A stretch of DNA of 64,000 nucleotides from Odiellus spinosus. Its lineage: Eukaryota > Arthropoda > Arachnida > Opiliones > Phalangiidae. Below the pieces are notes generated by a model. That model did not search any database and had not been told where the DNA came from. It was given only the letters and a program-made list of their open reading frames with translations. Each line of letters opens with the position of its first letter. Within the stretch, counting starts at the first letter, position 1. The stretch is taken from positions 868,001 to 932,000 of the forward strand of contig OY987234.1 in assembly GCA_963920705.1 (NCBI GenBank), written 5' to 3'. Of this stretch, positions 52,904 through 63,790 are shown in pieces. A program made the translations under genes and the position numbers.

Positions 52904-52910
52904 TTTCCAA
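52904..52910 (+). repeat. 22-bp unit (TTTCCAAATG type), first of five
   Basis: Loss of one C in a CCCAAATG unit directly before CCATTTGCAG. Phase drops from +2 to +1. Here the preceding unit reads GTAGATATAC, unlike the other four. Confidence 0.9.
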
Positions 52911-53924
52911 ATGTAGATCCACAAATTTCCCATTTGCAGATCCACAAATTTCCCAAGTGCAGATCCACAAATTTCCCAAGTGTAGATCCACAAATTTCCC
53001 AAGTGTATATCCACAAATTTTCAAAGTGCAGATCCACAAATTTCCCAAGTGCAGATCCACAAATTTCCCAAGTGTAGATCCACAAATTTCCCAAGTGCAG
53101 ATCCACAAATTTCCCAAGTGTAGATCCACAAATTTCCCAAGTGCAGATCCACAAATTTCCCAAGTGTAGATCCACAAATTTCCCAAGTGTAGATCCACAA
53201 ATTTCCCATGTGCAGGTCCACAAATTTCCCAAGTGTAGATCCACAAATTTCAGAAGTGTAGATCCACAAATTTCCCAAATGTAGATCCACAAATTTCCCA
53301 AGTGTAGATCCACAAATTTCCCAAGTGTAGATCCACAAATTTCCCAAGTGCAGATCCAAAAATTTCCCAAGTGTAGATCCACAAATTTCCCAAATGTAGA
53401 TCCACAAATTTCCCATTTGCAGATCCACAAATTTCCCAAGTGCAGATCCACAAATTTCCCAAGTGCAGATCCACAAATTTTCCAAGTGCAGATCCACAAA
53501 TTTCCCAAGTGCAGATCCACAAATTTCCCAAGTGCAGATCCAAAATTTTCCCAAGTGCAGATCCACAAAGTTCCCAAGTGCAGATCCACAAATTTCCCAA
53601 GTGCACATCCACAAATTTCCCAAGTGCAGATAATCAAATTTCCCAAGTGTAGATCCACAAATTTCCCAAGTGTAGATCCACAAATTTCCCAAGTGTATAT
53701 CCACAAATTTCCCAAGTGCACATCCACAAATTTCCCAAGTGCAGATAATCAAATTTCCCAAGTGTAGATCCACAAATTTCCCAAGTGTTGATCCACAAAT
53801 TTCCCAAGTGTATATCCACAAATTTCCCAAGTGCAGATCCACAAATTTCCCAAGTGCAGATCCACAAATTTCCCAAGTGTAGATCCACAAATTTCCGAAG
53901 TGCAGATCCACAAATTTCCCAAGT

Positions 53925-55140
53925 GTAGATCCACAAATTTCCCAAGTGTAGATCCACAAATTTCAGAAGTGTAGATCCACAAATTTCCCAAAGGTAGATC
54001 CACAAATTTCCCAAGTGTAGATCCACAAATTTCCCAAGTGCAGATCCACAAATTTCCCAAGTGTAGATCCACAAATTTCCCAAGTGTAGATCCACAAATT
54101 TCCAAATGTAGATCCACAAATTTCCCATTTGCAGATCCACAAATTTCCCAAGTGCAGATCCACAAATTTCCCAAGTGTAGATCCACAAATTTCCCAAGTG
54201 TATATCCACAAATTTTCAAAGTGCAGATCCACAAATTTCCCAAGTGCAGATCCACAAATTTCCCAAGTGTAGATCCACAAATTTCCCAAGTGCAGATCCA
54301 CAAATTTCCCAAGTGTAGATCCACAAATTTCCCAAGTGTAGATCCACAAATTTCCCATGTGCAGATCCACAAATTTCCCAAGTGTAGATCCACAAATTTC
54401 AGAAGTGTAGATCCACGAATTTCCCAAATGTAGATCCACAAATTTCCCAAGTGTAGATCCACAAATTTCCCAAGTGTAGATCCACAAATTTCCCAAGTGC
54501 AGATCCAAAAATTTCCCAAGTGTAGATCCACAAATTTCCCAAATGTAGATCCACAAATTTCCCATTTGCAGATCCACAAATTTCCCAAGTGCAGATCCAC
54601 AAATTTCCCAAGTGCGGATCCACAAATTTTCCAAGTGCAGATCCACAAATTTCCCAAGTGCAGATCCACAAATTTCCCAAGTGCAGATCCAAAATTTTCC
54701 CAAGTGCAGATCCACAAAGTTCCCAAGTGCAGATCCACAAATTTCCCAAGTGCACATCCACAAATTTCCCAAGTGCAGATAATCAAATTTCCCAAGTGTA
54801 GATCCACAAAGTTCCCAAGTGCAGATCCACAAATTTCCCAAGTGCACATCCACAAATTACCCAAGTGCAGATAATCAAATTTCCCAAGTGTAGATCCACA
54901 AATTTCCCAAGTGTAGATCCACAAATTTCCCAAGTGTAGATCCACAAATTTCCCAAATGCAGATCCACAAATTTCCCAAGTGCAGATCCACAAATTTCCC
55001 AAGTGCAGATACACAAATTTCCCAAGTGCAGATCCACAAATTTCCCAAGTGTATATCCACAAATTTTCAAAGTGCAGATCCACAAATTTCCCAAGTGCAG
55101 ATCCACAAATTTTCCAAGTGTAGATCCACAAATTTCCCAA
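53925..55140 (+). repeat. Segment copied at 59766-60981 (offset 5,841 bp)
   Basis: About 1.2 kb of shared order: CAGAAG/CCCAAAGG, a 22-bp unit, CCATTTGCAG, TTTTCAAAGTG, a second CAGAAG/AAATG module and the AAATTACCC/AATC module. Offset is 254 units minus one base. Private changes in the left copy include CCACGAATTT near 54,414, GTGCGGATCC near 54,613 and AAATTTTCCAAGTGTAG near 55,109. Confidence 0.8.
54099..54105 (+). repeat. 22-bp unit (TTTCCAAATG type), second
   Basis: Same context as 52,904 at the 1,195-bp offset. Phase returns to 0. Confidence 0.9.
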
Positions 55141-58100
55141 GTGCAGATCCACAAATTTCCCAAGTGTAGATCCACAAATTTCCCAAGTGTAGATCCACAA
55201 ATTTCCCATGTGCAGATCCACAAATTTCCCAAGTGTAGATCCACAAATTTCAGAAGTGTAGATCCACAAATTTCCCAAATGTAGATCCACAAATTTCCCA
55301 AGTGTAGATCCACAAATTTCCCAAGTGTAGATCCACAAATTTCCCAAGTGCAGATCCAAAAATTTCCCAAGTGTAGATCCACAAATTTCCCAAATGTAGA
55401 TCCACAAATTTCCCATTTGCAGATCCACAAATTTCCCAAGTGCAGATCCACAAATTTCCCAAGTGCAGATCCACAAATTTTCCAAGTGCAGATCCACAAA
55501 TTTCCCAAGTGCAGATCCACAAATTTCCCAAGTGCAGATCCAAAATTTTCCCAAGTGCAGATCCACAAAGTTCCCAAGTGCAGATCCACAAATTTCCCAA
55601 GTGCACATCCACAAATTTCCCAAGTGCAGATAATCAAATTTCCCAAGTGTAGATCCACAAATTTCCCAAGTGTAGATCCACAAATTTCCCAATTGTATAT
55701 CCACAAATTTTCCAAGTGCACATCCACAAATTTCCCAAGTGCAGATAATCAAATTTCCCAAGTGTAGATCCACAAATTTCCCAAGTGTAGATCCACAAAT
55801 TTCCCAAGTGTAGATCCACAAATTTCCCAAGTGTAGATCCACAAATTTCCCAAATGCAGATCCACAAATTTCCCAAGTGCAGATCCACAAATTTCCCAAG
55901 TGCAGATACACAAATTTCCCAAGTGCAGATCCACAAATTTCCCAAGTGTATATCCACAAATTTTCAAAGTGCAGATCCACAAATTTCCCAAGTGTAGATC
56001 CACAAATTTCCCAAGTGCAGATCCACAAATTTCCCAAGTGTAGATCCACAAATTTCCCAAGTGTAGATCCACAAATTTCCCATGTGCAGATCCACAAATT
56101 TCCCAAGTGTAGATCCACAAATTTCAGAAGTGTAGATCCACAAATTTCCCAAATGTAGATCCACAAATTTCCCAAGTGTAGATCCACAAATTTCCCAAGT
56201 GTAGATCCACAAATTTCCCAAGTGCAGATCCAAAAATTTCCCAAGTGTAGATCCACAAATTTCAGAAGTGTAGATCCACAAATTTCCCAAATGTAGATCC
56301 ACAAATTTCCCAAGTGTAGATCCACAAATTTCCCAAGTGTAGATCCACAAATTTCCCAAGTGCAGATCCAAAAATTTCCCAAGTGTAGATCCACAAATTT
56401 CCCAAATGTAGATCCACAAATTTCCCATTTGCAGATCCACAAATTTCCCAAGTGCAGATCCACAAATTTCCCAAGTGCAGATCCACAAATTTTCCATGTG
56501 CAGATCCACAAATTTCCCAAGTGCAGATCCACAAATTTCCCAAGTGCAGATCCAAAATTTTCCCAAGTGCAGATCCACAAAGTTCCCAAGTGCAGATCCA
56601 CAAAGTTCCCAAGTGCAGATCCACAAATTTCCCAAGTGCACATCCACAAATTTCCCAAGTGCAGATAATCAAATTTCCCAAGTGTAGATCCACAAAGTTC
56701 CCAAGTGCAGATCCACAAATTTCCCAAGTGCACATCCACAAATTACCCAAGTGCAGATAATCAAATTTCCCAAGTGTAGATCCACAAATTTCCCAAGTGT
56801 AGATCCACAAATTTCCCAAGTGTAGATCCACAAATTTCCCAAATGCAGATCCACAAATTTCCCAAGTGCAGATCCACAAATTTCCCAAGTGCAGATACAC
56901 AAATTTCCCAAGTGCAGATCCACAAATTTCCCAAGTGTATATCCACAAATTTTCAAAGTGCAGATCCACAAATTTCCCAAGTGCAGATCCACAAATTTTC
57001 CAAGTGTAGATCCACAAATTTCCCAAGTGCAGATCCACAAATTTCCCAAGTGTAGATCCACAAATTTCCCAAGTGTAGATCCACAAATTTCCCATGTGCA
57101 GATCCACAAATTTCCCAAGTGTAGATCCACAAATTTCAGAAGTGTAGATCCACAAATTTCCCAAATGTAGATCCACAAATTTCCCAAGTGTAGATCCACA
57201 AATTTCCCAAGTGTAGATCCACAAATTTCCCAAGTGCAGATCCAAAAATTTCCCAAGTGTAGATCCACAAATTTCCCAAATGTAGATCCACAAATTTCCC
57301 ATTTGCAGATCCACAAATTTCCCAAGTGCAGATCCACAAATTTCCCAAGTGCAGATCCACAAATTTTCCAAGTACAGATCCACAAATTTCCCAAGTGCAG
57401 ATCCACAAATTTCCCAAGTGCAGATCCAAAATTTTCCCAAGTGCAGATCCACAAAGTTCCCAAGTGCAGATCCACAAATTTCCCAAGTGCACATCCACAA
57501 ATTTCCCAAGTGCAGATAATCAAATTTCCCAAGTGTAGATCCACAAATTTCCCAAGTGTAGATCCACAAATTTCCCAATTGTATATCCACAAATTTTCCA
57601 AGTGCACATCCACAAATTTCCCAAGTGCAGATAATCAAATTTCCCAAGTGTAGATCCACAAATTTCCCAAGTGTAGATCCACAAATTTCCCAAGTGTAGA
57701 TCCACAAATTTCCCAAGTGTAGATCCACAAATTTCCCAAATGCAGATCCACAAATTTCCCAAGTGCAGATCCACAAATTTCCCAAGTGCAGATACACAAA
57801 TTTCCCAAGTGCAGATCCACAAATTTCCCAAGTGTATATCCACAAATTTTCAAAGTGCAGATCCACAAATTTCCCAAGTGTAGATCCACAAATTTCCCAA
57901 GTGCAGATCCACAAATTTCCCAAGTGTAGATCCACAAATTTCCCAAGTGTAGATCCACAAATTTCCCATGTGCAGATCCACAAATTTCCCAAGTGTAGAT
58001 CCACAAATTTCAGAAGTGTAGATCCACAAATTTCCCAAATGTAGATCCACAAATTTCCCAAGTGTAGATCCACAAATTTCCCAAGTGTAGATCCACAAAT

Positions 58101-58468
58101 TTCCCAAGTGCAGATCCAAAAATTTCCCAAGTGTAGATCCACAAATTTCAGAAGTGTAGATCCACAAATTTCCCAAATGTAGATCCACAAATTTCCCAAG
58201 TGTAGATCCACAAATTTCCCAAGTGTAGATCCACAAATTTCCCAAGTGCAGATCCAAAAATTTCCCAAGTGTAGATCCACAAATTTCCCAAATGTAGATC
58301 CACAAATTTCCCATTTGCAGATCCACAAATTTCCCAAGTGCAGATCCACAAATTTCCCAAGTGCAGATCCACAAATTTTCCATGTGCAGATCCACAAATT
58401 TCCCAAGTGCAGATCCACAAATTTCCCAAGTGCAGATCCAAAATTTTCCCAAGTGCAGATCCACAAAG
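54697..58468 (+). repeat. 1,886-bp tandem duplication (82 units)
   Basis: Copies at about 54,697-56,582 and 56,583-58,468. Both carry the CCCAATTGTATATCC and AAATTTTCCAAGTGCACATCC pair and the TTTTCCATGTG unit. AAGTACAG near 57,372 is private to the second copy. The left limit is TTTTCCC (54,695) against AGTTCCC (56,581), where the junction has left two consecutive CACAAAGTTCCC units. This is the longest abutting duplication I resolved in the window. Confidence 0.9.
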
Positions 58469-59607
58469 TTCCCAAGTGCAGATCCACAAATTTCCCAAGT
58501 GCACATCCACAAATTTCCCAAGTGCAGATAATCAAATTTCCCAAGTGTAGATCCACAAATTTCCCAAGTGTAGATCCACAAATTTCCCAAGTGTATATCC
58601 ACAAATTTCCCAAGTGCACATCCACAAATTTCCCAAGTGCAGATAATCAAATTTCCCAAGTGTAGATCCACAAATTTCCCAAGTGTAGATCCACAAATTT
58701 CCCAAGTGTAGATCCACAAATTTCCCAAGTGTAGATCCACAAATTTCCCAAATGCAGATCCACAAATTTCCCAAGTGCAGATCCACAAATTTCCCAAGTG
58801 CAGATACACAAATTTCCCAAGTGCAGATCCACAAATTTCCCAAGTGTATATCCACAAATTTTCAAAGTGCAGATCCACAAATTTCCCAAGTGCAGATCCA
58901 CAAATTTCCCAAGTGTAGATCCACAAATTTCCCAAGTGCAGATCCACAAATTTCCCAAGTGTAGATCCACAAATTTCCCAAGTGTAGATCCACAAATTTC
59001 CCATGTGCAGATCCACAAATTTCCCAAGTGTAGATCCACAAATTTCAGAAGTGTAGATCCACAAATTTCCCAAATGTAGATCCACAAATTTCCCAAGTGT
59101 AGATCCACAAATTTCCCAAGTGTAGATCCACAAATTTCCCAAGTGCAGATCCAAAAATTTCCCAAGTGTAGATCCACAAATTTCCCAAATGTAGATCCAC
59201 AAATTTCCCATTTGCAGATCCACAAATTTCCCAAGTGCAGATCCACAAATTTCCCAAGTGCAGATCCACAAATTTTCCAAGTGCAGATCCACAAATTTCC
59301 CAAGTGCAGATCCACAAATTTCCCAAGTGCAGATCCAAAATTTTCCCAAGTGCAGATCCACAAAGTTCCCAAGTGCAGATCCACAAATTTCCCAAGTGCA
59401 CATCCACAAATTTCCCAAGTGCAGATAATCAAATTTCCCAAGTGTAGATCCACAAATTTCCCAAGTGTAGATCCACAAATTTCCCAAGTGTATATCCACA
59501 AATTTCCCAAGTGCACATCCACAAATTTCCCAAGTGCAGATAATCAAATTTCCCAAGTGTAGATCCACAAATTTCCCAAGTGTAGATCCACAAATTTCCC
59601 AAGTGTA
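58110..59607 (+). repeat. Direct repeat with 897-bp offset (39 units)
   Basis: 58,110-58,710 matches 59,007-59,607 from CAGAAG/AAATG through CCATTTGCAG to a double AATC module. TTTTCCATGTG in the first copy is TTTTCCAAGTG in the second. The second copy then continues with TGTATATCC where the first has GTAGATCC. Confidence 0.8.
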
Positions 59608-59939
59608 TATCCACAAATTTCCCAAGTGCAGATCCACAAATTTCCCAAGTGCAGATCCACAAATTTCCCAAGTGTAGATCCACAAATTTCCGAAGTGCAG
59701 ATCCACAAATTTCCCAAGTGTAGATCCACAAATTTCCCAAGTGTAGATCCACAAATTTCCCATGTGCAGATCCACAAATTTCCCAAGTGTAGATCCACAA
59801 ATTTCAGAAGTGTAGATCCACAAATTTCCCAAAGGTAGATCCACAAATTTCCCAAGTGTAGATCCACAAATTTCCCAAGTGCAGATCCACAAATTTCCCA
59901 AGTGTAGATCCACAAATTTCCCAAGTGTAGATCCACAAA

Positions 59940-59946
59940 TTTCCAA
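59940..59946 (+). repeat. 22-bp unit (TTTCCAAATG type), third
   Basis: Matches 54,099 at the 5,841-bp block offset. Phase becomes -1. Confidence 0.9.
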
Positions 59947-62606
59947 ATGTAGATCCACAAATTTCCCATTTGCAGATCCACAAATTTCCCAAGTGCAGAT
60001 CCACAAATTTCCCAAGTGTAGATCCACAAATTTCCCAAGTGTATATCCACAAATTTTCAAAGTGCAGATCCACAAATTTCCCAAGTGCAGATCCACAAAT
60101 TTCCCAAGTGTAGATCCACAAATTTCCCAAGTGCAGATCCACAAATTTCCCAAGTGTAGATCCACAAATTTCCCAAGTGTAGATCCACAAATTTCCCATG
60201 TGCAGATCCACAAATTTCCCAAGTGTAGATCCACAAATTTCAGAAGTGTAGATCCACAAATTTCCCAAATGTAGATCCACAAATTTCCCAAGTGTAGATC
60301 CACAAATTTCCCAAGTGTAGATCCACAAATTTCCCAAGTGCAGATCCAAAAATTTCCCAAGTGTAGATCCACAAATTTCCCAAATGTAGATCCACAAATT
60401 TCCCATTTGCAGATCCACAAATTTCCCAAGTGCAGATCCACAAATTTCCCAAGTGCAGATCCACAAATTTTCCAAGTGCAGATCCACAAATTTCCCAAGT
60501 GCAGATCCACAAATTTCCCAAGTGCAGATCCAAAATTTTCCCAAGTGCAGATCCACAAAGTTCCCAAGTGCAGATCCACAAATTTCCCAAGTGCACATCC
60601 ACAAATTTCCCAAGTGCAGATAATCAAATTTCCCAAGTGTAGATCCACAAAGTTCCCAAGTGCAGATCCACAAATTTCCCAAGTGCACATCCACAAATTA
60701 CCCAAGTGCAGATAATCAAATTTCCCAAGTGTAGATCCACAAATTTCCCAAGTGTAGATCCACAAATTTCCCAAGTGTAGATCCACAAATTTCCCAAATG
60801 CAGATCCACAAATTTCCCAAGTGCAGATCCACAAATTTCCCAAGTGCAGATACACAAATTTCCCAAGTGCAGATCCACAAATTTCCCAAGTGTATATCCA
60901 CAAATTTTCAAAGTGCAGATCCACAAATTTCCCAAGTGCAGATCCACAAATTTCCCAAGTGTAGATCCACAAATTTCCCAAGTGTAGATCCACAAATTTC
61001 CCATGTGCAGATCCACAAATTTCCCAAGTGTAGATCCACAAATTTCAGAAGTGTAGATCCACAAATTTCCCAAATGTAGATCCACAAATTTCCCAAGTGT
61101 AGATCCACAAATTTCCCAAGTGTAGATCCACAAATTTCCCAAGTGCAGATCCAAAAATTTCCCAAGTGTAGATCCACAAATTTCCCAAATGTAGATCCAC
61201 AAATTTCCCAAATGTAGATCCACAAATTTCCCATTTGCAGATCCACAAATTTCCCAAGTGCAGATCCACAAATTTCCCAAGTGCAGATCCACAAATTTTC
61301 CAAGTGAAGATCCACAAATTTCCCAAGTGCAGATCCACAAATTTCCCAAGTGCAGATCCAAAATTTTCCCAAGTGCAGATCCACAAAGTTCCCAAGTGCA
61401 GATCCACAAATTTCCCAAGTGCACATCCACAAATTTCCCAAGTGTAGATCCACAAATTTCCCAAGTGTAGATCCACAAATTTCCCAAGTGTATATCCACA
61501 AATTTCCCAAGTGCACATCCACAAATTTCCCAAGTGCAGATAATCAAATTTCCCAAGTGTAGATCCACAAATTTCCCAAGTGTAGATCCACAAATTTCCC
61601 AAGTGTAGATCCACAAATTTCCCAAGTGTAGATCCACAAATTTCCCAAATGCAGATCCACAAATTTCCCAAGTGCAGATCCACAAATTTCCCAAGTGCAG
61701 ATACACAAATTTCCCAAGTGCAGATCCACAAATTTCCCAAGTGTATATCCACAAATTTTCAAAGTGCAGATCCACAAATTTCCCAAGTGTAGATCCACAA
61801 ATTTCCCAAGTGCAGATCCAAAAATTTCCCAAGTGTAGATCCACAAATTTCCCAAATGTAGATCCACAAATTTCCCATTTGCAGATCCACAAATTTCCCA
61901 AGTGCAGATCCACAAATTTCCCAAGTGCAGATCCACAAATTTTCCAAGTGCAGATCCACAAATTTCCCAAGTGCAGATCCACAAATTTCCCAAGTGCAGA
62001 TCCAAAATTTTCCCAAGTGCAGATCCACAAAGTTCCCAAGTGCAGATCCACAAATTTCCCAAGTGCACATCCACAAATTTCCCAAGTACAGATAATCAAA
62101 TTTCCCAAGTGTAGATCCACAAATTTCCCAAGTGTAGATCCACAAATTTCCCAAGTGTATATCCACAAATTTCCCAAGTGCACATCCACAAATTTCCCAA
62201 GTGCAGATAATCAAATTTCCCAAGTGTAGATCCACAAATTTCCCAAGTGTAGATCCACAAATTTCCCAAGTGTATATCCACAAATTTCCCAAGTGCAGAT
62301 CCACAAATTTCCCAAGTGCAAATCCACAAATTTCCCAAGTGTAGATCCACAAATTTCCGAAGTGCAGATCCACAAATTTCCCAAGTGTAGATCCACAAAT
62401 TTCCCAAGTGTAGATCCACAAATTTCCCATGTGCAGATCCACAAATTTCCCAAGTGTAGATCCACAAATTTCAGAAGTGTAGATCCACAAATTTCCCAAA
62501 GGTAGATCCACAAATTTCCCAAGTGTAGATCCACAAATTTCCCAAGTGCAGATCCACAAATTTCCCAAGTGTAGATCCACAAATTTCCCAAGTGTAGATC
62601 CACAAA

Positions 62607-62613
62607 TTTCCAA
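62607..62613 (+). repeat. 22-bp unit (TTTCCAAATG type), fourth
   Basis: Matches 59,940 at the 2,667-bp block offset. Phase becomes -2. Confidence 0.9.
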
Positions 62614-63433
62614 ATGTAGATCCACAAATTTCCCATTTGCAGATCCACAAATTTCCCAAGTGCAGATCCACAAATTTCCCAAGTGTAGATCCACAAATTT
62701 CCCAAGTGTAGATCCACAAATTTCCCAAGTGTAGATCCACAAATTTCCCAAATGCAGATCCACAAATTTCCCAAGTGCAGATCCACAAATTTCCCAAGTG
62801 CAGATACACAAATTTCCCAAGTGCAGATCCACAAATTTCCCAAGTGTATATCCACAAATTTTCAAAGTGCAGATCCACAAATTTCCCAAGTGCAGATCCA
62901 CAAATTTCCCAAGTGTAGATCCACAAATTTCCCAAGTGCAGATCCACAAATTTCCCAAGTGTAGATCCACAAATTTCAGAAGTGTAGATCCACAAATTTC
63001 CCAAATGTAGATCCACAAATTTCCCAAGTGTAGATCCACAAATTTCCCAAGTGTAGATCCACAAATTTCCCAAGTGCAGATCCAAAAATTTCCCAAGTGT
63101 AGATCCACAAATTCCCCAAATGTAGATCCACAAATTTCCCATTTGCAGATCCACAAATTTCCCAAGTGTAGATCCACAAATTTCCGAAGTGCAGATCCAC
63201 AAATTTCCCAAGTGTAGATCCACAAATTTCCCAAGTGTAGATCCACAAATTTCCCATGTGCAGATCCACAAATTTCCCAAGTGTAGATCCACAAATTTCA
63301 GAAGTGTAGATCCACAAATTTCCCAAAGGTAGATCCACAAATTTCCCAAGTGTAGATCCACAAATTTCCCAAGTGCAGATCCACAAATTTCCCAAGTGTA
63401 GATCCACAAATTTCCCAAGTGTAGATCCACAAA

Positions 63434-63440
63434 TTTCCAA
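63434..63440 (+). repeat. 22-bp unit (TTTCCAAATG type), fifth
   Basis: Matches 62,607 at the 827-bp tandem offset. Phase becomes -3. Confidence 0.9.
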
Positions 63441-63780
63441 ATGTAGATCCACAAATTTCCCATTTGCAGATCCACAAATTTCCCAAGTGCAGATCCACAA
63501 ATTTCCCAAGTGTAGATCCACAAATTTCCCAAGTGTAGATCCACAAATTTCCCAAGTGTAGATCCACAAATTTCCCAAATGCAGATCCACAAATTTCCCA
63601 AGTGCAGATCCACAAATTTCCCAAGTGCAGATACACAAATTTCCCAAGTGCAGATCCACAAATTTCCCAAGTGTATATCCACAAATTTTCAAAGTGCAGA
63701 TCCACAAATTTCCCAAGTGCAGATCCACAAATTTCCCAAGTGTAGATCCACAAATTTCCCAAGTGCAGATCCACAAATTT

Positions 63781-63790
63781 CCCAAGTTAG
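63781..63790 (+). repeat. 22-bp unit with a private deletion (AAGTTAG)
   Basis: One G is lost from AAGTGTAG. It is absent from the sister copy near 62,955, so it postdates the 827-bp duplication. Phase becomes -4 and stays there to the window end. Confidence 0.9.

Larger units (their letters stand above)
52270..54334 (+). repeat. Direct repeat with 1,195-bp offset (52 units minus 1 bp)
   Basis: 52,270-53,140 and 53,465-54,334 share two AATC modules, TTCCGAAGTGCAG, CCCAAAGGTAG, the 22-bp unit (TTTCCAAATG), CCATTTGCAG and TTTTCAAAGTG in order. The offset is one base short of 52 units because of the first copy's 22-bp unit. GTGTTGATCC near 53,786 is private to the second copy, and GTAGATATAC near 52,894 to the first. 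Confidence 0.85.
59100..62709 (+). repeat. Spaced repeat, 59100-60043 and 61767-62709 (offset 2,667 bp)
   Basis: Both copies end with the group TTCCGAAGTGCAG, CAGAAG/CCCAAAGG, the 22-bp unit and CCATTTGCAG. The offset is 116 units minus one base. The second copy has AAGTACAGATAATC near 62,087 and GTGCAAATCC near 62,328. The interval 60.98-61.77 kb is ordinary zone IV satellite, including two successive CCCAAATGTAG units near 61,190 and AAGTGAAG near 61,306. Confidence 0.75.
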
